In this document: in pieces, positions 1-5,629 of the stretch
Layout: each line of letters begins with the position of its first letter
How positions within the stretch are numbered: the first letter of the stretch is position 1
Origin: a virus
Strand: one strand, 5' to 3'
DNA length: 26,421 bases
Virus record (IMG/VR): IMGVR_UViG_3300034177_000027
Span: 1 to 26,421 of that record
Position numbers and translations under genes: made by a program
Notes under the pieces: generated by a model
Told to the model about the DNA's origin: nothing
Databases searched by the model: none
What the model saw: only the letters and a program-made list of their open reading frames with translations

Positions 1-132
1 GGAGGCCAGCGCGAGGGCCACGGTGCGGGTCTGACCGTCCAGCAGGCGGCCCCGGGCCGCCGCCTGGAAGCGGTCACGGAACGAGGCCGGTGCAGGGCGG
101 CGGCGGGGCACATGGTTCGGGGTAGGAGGCAT
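1..132 (-). CDS. Hypothetical protein, N-terminal 44 residues only
   Basis: Reading leftward from an ATG at 132, an open frame runs off the window edge, so only 44 residues are visible. A good ribosome binding site (GGAG in GAGAGGAGAAACGCCG) sits just upstream of the ATG. The visible part is basic and Arg/Pro-rich at the start and then looks helical (FRDRFQAAARGRLLDGQ). I do not recognise the family. It is the last visible member of the leftward accessory arm and lies 73 bp after the end of the small membrane protein gene. Its function is unknown. Confidence 0.6.
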   Translation of the reverse strand, partial: MPPTPNHVPRRRPAPASFRDRFQAAARGRLLDGQTRTVALALAS

Positions 133-205
133 CGGCGTTTCTCCTCTCGGATGTGAAGGGGGTGGCGGCCCGCCCCGGCAGGGAGGTCCGGGGCGGGCCG
201 CGGGC

Positions 206-403
206 TCAGGACGGGGAGACGTCGCAGGCGGTACGCGCGGCCAACTCGGCGGCCGCGCGGCGGTCCCGCCGCCCGCGCACCGCGTCGACTACGACGTGGA
301 CCAGGGCGACCGGGATCAGGACCACGGCCAGCGCCCACACCACGGCACCCGTGAAGAACATCCCGAGGGCCACGTAGGCGATCCATTCAGGCACCGCCGC
401 CAC
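206..403 (-). CDS. Small membrane protein, 65 aa
   Basis: The frame encodes a short hydrophobic protein. Residues about 6-41 (from EWIAYVALGMFF through VVWALAVVLIPVALVHVV) form one long or two closely packed membrane segments. A basic tail (RGRRDRR) follows and suggests a cytoplasmic C-terminus. A GTG at 403 follows GGAGAG closely, and a second GTG at 394 overlaps the stop of the upstream gene; either would couple translation to that gene. A longer reading to 568 runs through the upstream gene in another frame with shadow-like Arg/Pro composition, so I reject it. The family is not recognised. Together with the 77-aa protein at 1191-1424, the arm encodes two tiny membrane proteins. Confidence 0.65.
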   Translation of the reverse strand: MAAVPEWIAYVALGMFFTGAVVWALAVVLIPVALVHVVVDAVRGRRDRRAAAELAARTACDVSPS

Positions 404-1115
404 CGGCCTCTCCGGCCGCGGACTGCCTGGCGGCCGCCTCCGCCGCCGCCTGCCCGGCGGCACGCTCCCGGGCGTACTCGGCCTTCGGGCCGAGCAGCGC
501 GCAGTGCACGGCCCGTTCGGCCTGCACGCCGTACGCATAGGCGGCGTCGGCGATGCCCTCGGCGACATGCCAGGCGGCCTCCATCTCGGCCTCCTCGTGG
601 TCGTTGATGTGCCGCTGCGACGCGATGTCAGCGCCGTACTCCTCCGCGGCCAGCTTGTTCGTCAGGGCCTCGTAGGCCGCGGCCAGCGGCCCGGCCACGG
701 TGAAGCCGTCCAGGCCCTCGATCCGCAGACCGCCCGGCACCAGGCCGCCGCCCTCGTCGACGGCGAAGACCGCGCGCTGCGGGCGGCGGCCCTCCTGCAG
801 CTCCCGCACCGCCCACGCCGCGCCGGACGCGTAGAGCATGGCCGCCTCCTCGTACAGCCGGGCCACCTGGTGCTGGTGCTGCAGGTAGAGGTCGCCGAGC
901 GTGAACAGTGCCGTGTCGTGCGGCCTGCGGCCCGCGGAGAACGGATTGACGGTGGCGATCTCCCCGTCGCGCGGGAGGCGGCGGTCCAGCTCGACGCCGT
1001 TGCGGGTCACCACCGCGGCACGGTAGGCGTGCCGGTACTCGCGGGCCGCCTCACCCAGCGCGAACACACTGTCGGTCAGCTGGTCGTACCAGGGCAGCTT
1101 GGTCTGGTCACGCAT
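387..1115 (-). CDS. Hypothetical protein, 242 aa
   Basis: A full-length protein starts at an ATG preceded by GAAGGAGC. It is soluble and mostly helical by composition. An aromatic N-terminus (KLPWYDQLTDSVFALGEAAR) leads to a middle region with a His/Gln cluster (YLQHQHQVARLYEE). The final 50 residues are Ala-rich, end in a Gly-rich tail, and may be coiled coil. I see no catalytic motif, membrane segment or metal site that names a family. It lies in the leftward accessory arm between two small membrane-protein genes and overlaps the next start by a few bases. It is most likely an early or accessory phage protein of unknown function. Confidence 0.75.
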   Translation of the reverse strand: MRDQTKLPWYDQLTDSVFALGEAAREYRHAYRAAVVTRNGVELDRRLPRDGEIATVNPFSAGRRPHDTALFTLGDLYLQHQHQVARLYEEAAMLYASGAAWAVRELQEGRRPQRAVFAVDEGGGLVPGGLRIEGLDGFTVAGPLAAAYEALTNKLAAEEYGADIASQRHINDHEEAEMEAAWHVAEGIADAAYAYGVQAERAVHCALLGPKAEYARERAAGQAAAEAAARQSAAGEAGGGGA

Positions 1116-1190
1116 CGTGCGTGCTCCTTCGTCTTGTGGTTGGGTGGCGTCCCGCCCCGGCGGGGGTCCAGGGGCGGGACGCCGGTCTCA

Positions 1191-1424
1191 TCACGCCGCG
1201 GCGTCGCCGACGGCGTCCTCATCCGGCCGGACCGCGGGCTGCGGCCGCTGCCGGACGTACCGGATCCCGGACACGGGCCCGGGCCGCCGCCCGGCCACGG
1301 TCACGGTGAACGTCAGCCGCGCCCCCGCCCCCATCCGGCGGTCCGCGTGCCAGGCCACACCGATGACCGCCCAGATGGCGACGCCGAAACCCACGACGAA
1401 CCACAGGGCGGCCTCGGCCATCAC
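1191..1424 (-). CDS. Small single-pass membrane protein, 77 aa
   Basis: The protein has one clear hydrophobic segment at residues about 4-24 (ALWFVVGFGVAIWAVIGVAW), then a basic stretch (HADRRMGAGAR) and a soluble tail of about 45 residues. The start is a GTG at 1424 that overlaps the upstream stop (GTGA); an ATG follows immediately and could serve instead. By the positive-inside rule the tail would be cytoplasmic. The family is not recognised. Small membrane proteins in actinophage accessory arms are sometimes superinfection-exclusion or prophage-defence factors. That is only a possibility here, because nothing in the sequence identifies the role. Confidence 0.7.
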   Translation of the reverse strand: MMAEAALWFVVGFGVAIWAVIGVAWHADRRMGAGARLTFTVTVAGRRPGPVSGIRYVRQRPQPAVRPDEDAVGDAAA

Positions 1425-2302
1425 CGGTCACCGGCCCCGGAGGCCTCGACGCCGGCCCGGGTGGACTCGCCAGCGCGCGGCTGACTGCCGGTGCGGGTGT
1501 CCTTCCCGGGCTGTCCACCGGGGGCCGGAATGGTGTCGTCAGCCAAGGCCGCCGGGTACCGGTGGCCGGCGGCCGCGAGCTCGGCGCCCGCCATGCCGAT
1601 CGCGGCGGCCGCGCACGCGGCGGAGCACCACCAGCGCACCGGCGCGCCATGGCCGGCCACGTGGGCCACAACCCAGCCCCACGTGGAGGGGTCGACGCCG
1701 TCCGCGTCGACGGCCACCCGCCCGCAGCCGGGCGTACGGCACGGCGGCGGTTCGGGCTGGCCGCCGACGGCGACCCAGCCGCGGGCCCACTGCTCGGGGC
1801 GGCCCTCGTCCGAATGCCACGGCGCATCCGGACCGTTCCGGTAGAAGCCCGACGCCCACGGCAGCCCGTCGTACGGGTGCAGAGCCGCCGCCACGCACCA
1901 GAACCGCGGCCGGAAATCCGGCGGCACCAAGGGGTCGTTCAGCGCGTACTGCACGCCGGGCCGGAAGAAAGCCGCCATCCATGGCGGCACCGGAACCGTC
2001 CGGGCCTGCAACTTCTCGCGCTCCAGACGGGCCGCCAGCCCCGCGATGTGACCCTGCAGCTCCCGGACCTCCGCCCGGTGCTCGTCGTCGGCCTGGGCGC
2101 GGGCCGCCGACGCGATCGCCTCCACCGCCGCCGGGTCGAACAGGATGCCCGCGGCCTCCTCGGCGGCGGCCAGCTCGGCCGGGCTGGTGTCACCGTGCTC
2201 CATCGCCGCACGCAGGACACCCTCCGCGCAACGCCGCGGTCTTGACGCGTCCGACGAATGCGCCAGCGTCTCCCCGCCCTCACGCGTCGTAGAATCACTC
2301 AA
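1421..2302 (-). CDS. Hypothetical protein with two Cys pairs, 293 aa
   Basis: The N-terminal third is helical and may form a coiled coil (residues about 60-100, rich in Ala, Glu and Arg). The middle is aromatic-rich (PPWMAAFFRPGVQY, WCVAAALHPYDGLPW). The C-terminal part has two Cys pairs, C188/C193 and C226/C230 (CRTPGC and CSAAC), separated by a Trp-rich segment; this spacing could hold one zinc ion. The start chosen is a TTG at 2302, preceded by GAGG; an internal ATG at residue 34 is an alternative. The protein is coupled to the 77-aa membrane protein downstream. I cannot name the family. A nucleic-acid-binding or structural zinc knuckle would fit the Cys pattern. Confidence 0.7.
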   Translation of the reverse strand: MSDSTTREGGETLAHSSDASRPRRCAEGVLRAAMEHGDTSPAELAAAEEAAGILFDPAAVEAIASAARAQADDEHRAEVRELQGHIAGLAARLEREKLQARTVPVPPWMAAFFRPGVQYALNDPLVPPDFRPRFWCVAAALHPYDGLPWASGFYRNGPDAPWHSDEGRPEQWARGWVAVGGQPEPPPCRTPGCGRVAVDADGVDPSTWGWVVAHVAGHGAPVRWWCSAACAAAAIGMAGAELAAAGHRYPAALADDTIPAPGGQPGKDTRTGSQPRAGESTRAGVEASGAGDR

Positions 2303-2391
2303 CGTCTTGCCTCACTCTCTGATCAGTGGGTCAGTCGCCAGGGGTCGTAGTCCGGGGTCCAGCCGGCGCGGCCCCGTCTCCATGTGGTGGG

Positions 2392-2595
2392 TCAGGCGGC
2401 GCCGGAGGCGTCGCGTACGGGGCGCAGATACGGGCGGTGCAGGATCGCCAGACGCCCGATCTCCGCATCCGTCAGGCGGCACCTGGGGCACTGCGTCGGG
2501 TCCGGCACACCGCACTCACACGGCGCATCCCAACCCGCCTGGAACGCCTCATCCGGAGTCCGGCAGATACGCGACCGGAGGACGTCGGCGCTCAC
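2392..2595 (-). CDS. Small putative zinc-ribbon protein, 67 aa
   Basis: This very small protein has a CxC and a CxxC pair (C26, C28, C36, C39 in PCECG and QCPRC), consistent with a compact zinc ribbon or knuckle. The start is a GTG at 2595 that overlaps the stop of the upstream XRE regulator (GCGTGAGC), indicating translational coupling and co-regulation. A longer frame reaching 2652 would run into the regulator gene with shadow-like composition. The C-terminal half is helical (LTDAEIGRLAILHRPYL). The family is unrecognised. Because it sits directly behind a Cro-like regulator, it should be made early. Confidence 0.7.
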   Translation of the reverse strand: MSADVLRSRICRTPDEAFQAGWDAPCECGVPDPTQCPRCRLTDAEIGRLAILHRPYLRPVRDASGAA

Positions 2596-2852
2596 GCGGC
2601 GTCGCTCGCGGTGGCGGACTGCCCGGGGCGGCGGCGCGGCAGAGTCCCGCACGTGATGTCAGCGATGTCGCAGCCCAGAATCTGAGCCGCCTCCCGCAGA
2701 AAGCGCGGGCCACCGTTGCTGATGCCCCGCTCGACCTGGCTCACATGGGTCACCGAGAAGGCCATCCGTCGGGCGAGGTCCTCCTGCGTCATCCCCTTCA
2801 GTTCGCGTAGCTCACGGATCTTCAATCCGTCCGTCTTCAGTGCCATAGCCAC
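2592..2852 (-). CDS. XRE/Cro-family transcriptional regulator, 86 aa
   Basis: Residues about 10-65 form a textbook XRE-type helix-turn-helix: LRELKGMTQEDLARRM for helices 1-2, then the recognition segment VTHVSQVERG and a closing helix (FLREAAQILGC). The protein is essentially one DNA-binding domain plus a short basic tail, as in phage Cro-like proteins. The start is a GTG at 2852, or an ATG two codons later; the upstream Shine-Dalgarno is weak, so the mRNA may be leaderless. The gene heads the leftward arm and is divergent from a second XRE regulator at 2992. The region between them is AT-rich and full of inverted repeats. This is the classic position for one half of a lysis-lysogeny switch. 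Which of the two is the repressor cannot be decided from sequence alone. Confidence 0.85.
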   Translation of the reverse strand: MAMALKTDGLKIRELRELKGMTQEDLARRMAFSVTHVSQVERGISNGGPRFLREAAQILGCDIADITCGTLPRRRPGQSATASDAA

Positions 2853-2867
2853 ATCAAAACAGCATCT

Positions 2868-2882
2868 CTAGAAGTTTTCTAG
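2868..2882. promoter_or_regulatory. Operator-like inverted repeat CTAGAA-N3-TTCTAG
   Basis: This is a perfect 6-bp inverted repeat with a 3-bp spacer, 16 bp upstream of the leftward XRE gene. It shares the CTAG core with the CTCTAGAG palindrome at 2900-2907 and with CTAGAG at 2943-2948. CTAG is rare in high-GC DNA, so three copies in about 80 bp suggest binding sites for one of the two flanking XRE regulators. Confidence 0.55.
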
Positions 2883-2899
2883 GTCTAGCCCCAGGGAAC

Positions 2900-2907
2900 C
2901 TCTAGAG
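2900..2907. promoter_or_regulatory. CTCTAGAG palindrome, likely operator half-set
   Basis: This 8-bp perfect palindrome lies in the divergent region between the two XRE genes and shares its CTAGA core with the repeat at 2868-2882. It is probably part of the same operator array. Confidence 0.4.
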
Positions 2908-2922
2908 ATTTTCCATACGCGA

Positions 2923-2939
2923 TCCACAGTGTCAGTGGA
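2923..2939. promoter_or_regulatory. Inverted repeat TCCAC-N7-GTGGA
   Basis: This is a perfect 5-bp inverted repeat with a 7-bp spacer in the middle of the divergent control region. Its geometry (7-bp spacer) matches the repeat at 2951-2971, although the arm sequences differ. It may be an operator for a dimeric regulator. Confidence 0.35.
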
Positions 2940-2950
2940 CTACTAGAGGA

Positions 2951-2971
2951 GTTGTAGACATCTGCTACAAC
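2951..2971. promoter_or_regulatory. Inverted repeat GTTGTAG-N7-CTACAAC upstream of the rightward regulator
   Basis: This is a perfect 7-bp inverted repeat with a 7-bp spacer, ending 20 bp before the GTG of the gene at 2992. That position overlaps where the promoter of the rightward gene should lie, so occupancy would be expected to block transcription. A role as operator for one or both flanking XRE proteins is inferred. Confidence 0.55.
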
Positions 2972-2991
2972 TTGAGAGACCATCTCGTTAC

Positions 2992-3396
2992 GTGACCCCC
3001 GACGACCTCCCCCCACTGATTGGGCAGCAGCTCGCCAAGCGCCGCGAGGAACTGGATCTGACCCAGGAACTACTGGCGCGCAGCATCGGCATCACGTCCA
3101 CCACGGTCAGCACCTCCGAGCGAGGCCGCACGGTCATCAGCCGGGCGAAGCGCCCTCTCTGGGAACAGGCACTTCAGCTCAAGGCGGGCACGATTAGCCG
3201 CGCCTACCGGGACGGCACCCCGATCGAGCTGCTCGATGTGCCCGCCGAGGCCGAGCCTGCGCCCTACGCGGACATGTCGGACCGGCTGGAGCGGGCCGTC
3301 TGGGAGATGAACCTGGACGAGGCGGACCGGCGGGACCTGGTCGACATGCTGCGCAAGGACAAGGCGGAGCGGCAGGGGCGTCGAGACTCGGCGTAG
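2992..3396 (+). CDS. XRE-family regulator, candidate immunity repressor, 134 aa
   Basis: Residues about 7-65 form an XRE helix-turn-helix (LAKRREELDLTQELLARSIG, then TSTTVSTSERGRT). A linker rich in Pro/Glu/Ala follows, and then a charged helical C-terminal region of about 45 residues (RLERAVWEMNLDEADRRDL) that could mediate dimerisation. The extra C-terminal domain, the orientation toward the integrase, and the divergent Cro-like partner make it the better candidate for lysogeny repressor. The start is a GTG at 2992 with only a weak GAGAG about 13 bases upstream, so leaderless initiation is possible. I see no LexA-type peptidase domain, so RecA-stimulated self-cleavage is not expected. Confidence 0.8.
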   Translation: MTPDDLPPLIGQQLAKRREELDLTQELLARSIGITSTTVSTSERGRTVISRAKRPLWEQALQLKAGTISRAYRDGTPIELLDVPAEAEPAPYADMSDRLERAVWEMNLDEADRRDLVDMLRKDKAERQGRRDSA

Positions 3397-3401
3397 CGGG
3401 C

Positions 3402-3467
3402 TCACTGACCGGCGGTTGGCTGCCCATGCACGTCCACACGTGTGGGTGTTTTCTCGGCAGTCAGTGA
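3402..3467. other. Nested inverted repeats beside integrase, possible attP or integrase operator
   Basis: Three symmetric elements are stacked in the 105-bp gap before the integrase gene: TCACTGAC at 3402-3409 against GTCAGTGA at 3460-3467, CTGCC at 3420-3424 against GGCAG at 3456-3460, and the palindrome CCACACGTGTGG at 3434-3445. The inner two share a centre near 3440; the outermost pair is centred about 5 bp to the left. Large serine integrases recombine at attP sites of roughly 50 bp with imperfect inverted repeats, often next to int. The fully palindromic centre argues against this being the crossover core, because its central dinucleotide would carry no direction. The assignment is tentative. 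Confidence 0.35.
3423..3453 (+). terminator. Hairpin plus T-rich tail after the XRE gene
   Basis: CCCA-(TG)-CACG pairs with CGTG-TGGG around a 6-base loop (TCCACA), giving an 8-bp stem with a 2-base bulge, and TGTTTTC follows directly. That fits an intrinsic terminator for the regulator gene. The same bases can also be read as the palindrome CCACACGTGTGG (3434-3445), so an operator or recombination-site role is an alternative. Confidence 0.5.
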
Positions 3468-3494
3468 CCTAAATACCCGGTAAACACCTACACT
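3465..3494 (+). promoter_or_regulatory. Candidate integrase promoter
   Basis: TACACT at 3489-3494 resembles a -10 box. TGACCT at 3465-3470, 18 bp upstream, is a partial match to a -35 box. Transcription would begin near 3501, essentially at the GTG start codon (3502), so the mRNA would be leaderless. The -35 region overlaps the right arm of the outer inverted repeat (3460-3467). Confidence 0.4.
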
Positions 3495-3501
3495 ACGGGG
3501 C

Positions 3502-4986
3502 GTGATGAAACCCCCGAAGAGTGCTGGTATCTACTGCCGTCTGTCGTACGCCCCAGACGGCAGTCTCGAGAAGGTCGAGCGTCAGGAGTCGGACTGCCGG
3601 CAGCTCGCGGAGCGGCTGGACTGGCCGGTCTCGGATGCGCACGTCTACCCGGACAACTCGAGGTCGGCGTGGCAGAGGAACCGGAAGCGGCCGCAGTGGG
3701 ACAGGATGCTGGCTGCGGTCGACGCCGGCGAGATCGACGCGATCATCGTCTACCACGGTGACCGGCTGATCCGGCAGCCGTACGACCTCGAGCGGCTCAT
3801 CGGTATCGCGGACGCTCGGGGTGTGCGGATCGCCTCCCCGTCCGGCACCAGGGATTTGGACAGCCCCGACGACCGGTTTGTGCTGCGGATCGAGGCGGCC
3901 CAGGCCTGCCGGGAGTCGGACAACACCAGCCGCCGAGTCCTGCGGGGCGTCGCCGCGCGGGCCGCCAGAGGTGCGAGCCACCAAGGCGGCCGTCGCCCGT
4001 ATGGCTACGGCCTGCAGACCGGCACCCGGCCGCATATCGACCCACTCGCCGGCGAGGAGACCCGCGTGCCGGTCCGTGACAGGACCCTGCAGGTGCCGGA
4101 GGAGGCCGCGCTCCTGGCGGACGCGGTCGACCGGCTTCTGGCCGGGCAGTCCCAGGGCGGGGTCGTCCGGTGGCTGACCACCGAGGGCGCCGTGACCACC
4201 GAGGGTGGCCCGTTCACAGCCAAGTGCCTGCGGAACCTGGTGCTGTCCCCCCGGATAGCCGGGCTGATCGACCACCAGGGCGCCCTGTACGAGGGAGCCT
4301 GGGATCCGATCATCTCCCGGGAGACGTGGGAGGACGTCAAGGCTCTGTACCGGCGCAACGCCGAGGAGCATCCACACGCGGGCCGGTCCCGCGTGCACCT
4401 TCTGTCGGGAGTGGGCGGCGCCGAGTGCGGGCTGTGCAGGGCCACGGTCGGCGTCAAACCCAGCGGCGGCCGCAACCGGAAGACCTCCCGCATTTACCAC
4501 TGCCCCGCGTGCCGGGGTATCGGGCGCAGCGTGGAGCTCCTGGACGCGCACGTTGAGGGCCGGGTGTTGCGGCTGTTGAACGACCGCCGGTTCTCGACCG
4601 AGCTGGACGCTGGCGATGACGGGGCCCCGGGCGTCGGAGCGGAGATCGCCGAGCTGGAGCGCCGCAAGGCAGAGACCAGGCGCACGCTGGAAAACCTCGT
4701 TGACCACCCGGACGTCGACCCCGGCCTGCTCGCCGTATCGCTCGGCAGCTTTGACCGGCGGATCGCCGAGGCGCGCAGCCGGATGACGACGTCGGCCGCC
4801 CGTCGGCTGCTGCTCCGCATGAGGGGTATGACCCGGGAGGGGTGGGCGGAGGAGCCGGTCGACGTGCGGGCCGCGACGGTCCGGGCGCTGTACCGGGTGG
4901 TGATCCTGCCGACGACCCGGCGCGGGCCGGGCTTCGACGTGGACGCCGTACGACTGGAGCGCAGGCCGCTGCCGGGCATCACATAG
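3502..4986 (+). CDS. int: Large serine recombinase (phage integrase), 494 aa
   Basis: This enzyme catalyses site-specific integration of the phage genome through a 5'-phosphoserine intermediate. The resolvase-type catalytic domain covers residues about 7-155, with nucleophile S15 in the YCRLS motif, R13, the NSRSA segment near 52-56, and the DRLIR motif at 87-91. A recombinase domain follows (about 160-290, beginning RRPYGYG). A zinc-ribbon domain carries C309/C312 and C334/C337, and a coiled-coil segment lies at about 379-430. The length is typical of large serine integrases. The start is GTG at 3502, with an ATG as the second codon. The 3' end overlaps the convergent minus-strand gene by 8 bp. 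A recombination directionality factor is needed for excision in this family, but none can be recognised. Confidence 0.95.
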   Translation: MMKPPKSAGIYCRLSYAPDGSLEKVERQESDCRQLAERLDWPVSDAHVYPDNSRSAWQRNRKRPQWDRMLAAVDAGEIDAIIVYHGDRLIRQPYDLERLIGIADARGVRIASPSGTRDLDSPDDRFVLRIEAAQACRESDNTSRRVLRGVAARAARGASHQGGRRPYGYGLQTGTRPHIDPLAGEETRVPVRDRTLQVPEEAALLADAVDRLLAGQSQGGVVRWLTTEGAVTTEGGPFTAKCLRNLVLSPRIAGLIDHQGALYEGAWDPIISRETWEDVKALYRRNAEEHPHAGRSRVHLLSGVGGAECGLCRATVGVKPSGGRNRKTSRIYHCPACRGIGRSVELLDAHVEGRVLRLLNDRRFSTELDAGDDGAPGVGAEIAELERRKAETRRTLENLVDHPDVDPGLLAVSLGSFDRRIAEARSRMTTSAARRLLLRMRGMTREGWAEEPVDVRAATVRALYRVVILPTTRRGPGFDVDAVRLERRPLPGIT

Positions 4987-5296
4987 ACCGGAAGCGGTCC
5001 GCCGTCGAGGCGCGGCCCTGCGGGAACACTGGGGGCGTCGCAGGCGTCGCCGGGGGCATGGGCACCAGCCGGAGCTGCGGACGCTTCTCGACGGCGGCAG
5101 CGGCCTGACTGTACTCACCGTCGGCTGCGTCCACAGCGCGGCGCACGACGGTCAGCCACCGGTCCCGGACCGCCCCCTCCGGTTGCCGGCACGCCGCGTT
5201 CAGCGCTGCCGCGATGGCGTCGAGCCGATGGCCCAGGCGGTCGAGGTCGGCGGCTGTCCCCCCGGGAGGCTGCGGTCTGGCGCCCGCGGGTATCAC
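4979..5296 (-). CDS. Hypothetical protein, 105 aa, convergent with integrase
   Basis: The start is a GTG at 5296 that overlaps the upstream stop (GTGA), so the two genes are translationally coupled. Residues about 15-65 look like a helical domain (ADLDRLGHRLDAIAAALNAAC, then RDRWLTVVRRAVDAADGEY). After that comes a Pro/Ala-rich low-complexity tail. The 3' end overlaps the last codons of the integrase gene on the opposite strand. I recognise no family. Because it is adjacent to int and shares the divergent control region at 5479-5629, a role in controlling integration or excision is conceivable but not shown by any motif. Confidence 0.7.
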   Translation of the reverse strand: MIPAGARPQPPGGTAADLDRLGHRLDAIAAALNAACRQPEGAVRDRWLTVVRRAVDAADGEYSQAAAAVEKRPQLRLVPMPPATPATPPVFPQGRASTADRFRSM

Positions 5297-5478
5297 AGCC
5301 GGGCGGCCTGCCTCGCGGCGGCGGCCTCCCGTTCCTGGCAGCGGGGAGCCTGCGGGCACGCGCACAGCGGCAGGCGGCTGGTGTGGTCGGAGATGCCGGC
5401 GGCCTTCACCTGCCGGGTCTCCTTGAGCACGGTCCTCTCGCCGGTCCGCGGGTTGATTCTGTAGACCCCGAGCGTCAT
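5293..5478 (-). CDS. Small Cys-containing hypothetical protein, 61 aa
   Basis: The start is ATG at 5478, preceded by GGAGGGA at good spacing; a GTG one codon earlier is possible. The N-terminal half looks like short beta strands (MTLGVYRINPRTGERTVL). The C-terminal half has a CxCx5C pattern (C39, C41, C47) and an Ala/Arg-rich helix. With three rather than four Cys, full zinc coordination would need a His or a partner chain. It is the first gene of a two-gene leftward unit divergent from the GntR regulator, so the operator-like boxes at 5548-5611 lie directly upstream of it. Function unknown. Confidence 0.7.
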   Translation of the reverse strand: MTLGVYRINPRTGERTVLKETRQVKAAGISDHTSRLPLCACPQAPRCQEREAAAARQAARL

Positions 5479-5547
5479 CACGTCGGTCCCTCCGTCGCTA
5501 CTGGCCGATGGCAGCACTCACCGCCGCGTAACAGCCACGGCGTGTGA

Positions 5548-5561
5548 GTGAATTAGTTCAC
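5548..5561. promoter_or_regulatory. GntR operator-like box 1 (GTGAATTAGTTCAC)
   Basis: This is a 5-bp inverted repeat GTGAA-N4-TTCAC, the first of three similar boxes in the divergent gap. The 12-mer TGAGTGAATTAG covering its left part (5545-5556) recurs exactly at 5595-5606, 50 bp away. Confidence 0.6.
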
Positions 5562-5573
5562 AGTAGAAGGGTG

Positions 5574-5587
5574 GTGAGTTAACTCGC
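5574..5587. promoter_or_regulatory. GntR operator-like box 2 (GTGAGTTAACTCGC)
   Basis: The box contains the perfect 10-bp palindrome GAGTTAACTC (5576-5585) and matches the other two boxes at GTGA-N-TTA. Its centre lies 26 bp from box 1 and 24 bp from box 3, so the array could place dimers on nearly the same DNA face. Confidence 0.6.
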
Positions 5588-5597
5588 AAGGACTTGA

Positions 5598-5611
5598 GTG
5601 AATTAGCTCAT
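5598..5611. promoter_or_regulatory. GntR operator-like box 3 (GTGAATTAGCTCAT)
   Basis: This third copy lies 18 bp before the GntR start codon. TGAG at 5595-5598 pairs with CTCA at 5607-5610. Its position over the expected promoter fits autorepression by the adjacent GntR protein. Confidence 0.6.
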
Positions 5612-5629
5612 TAGTGGGACGCTGGCCCC

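Noticed and set aside
2312-2383. 23-residue frame between the 67-aa and 293-aa genes (METGPRRLDPGL...)
   Set aside because: It has a start codon but no good ribosome binding site and no recognisable content, and the gap is only 89 bp. It is too short to support from sequence alone.
3434-3445. CCACACGTGTGG as the integrase crossover core
   Set aside because: A perfectly symmetric central dinucleotide (CG) would give no direction to serine-integrase recombination. The palindrome fits an operator or hairpin better, so I kept attP only as a low-confidence reading of the wider region.
3493-5118. Long minus-strand open frame (541 codons) over the integrase gene
   Set aside because: It is antisense to the serine integrase, which has a complete catalytic and zinc-ribbon domain set. 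The antisense reading has Arg/Pro/Gly-rich composition typical of shadows in high-GC DNA.
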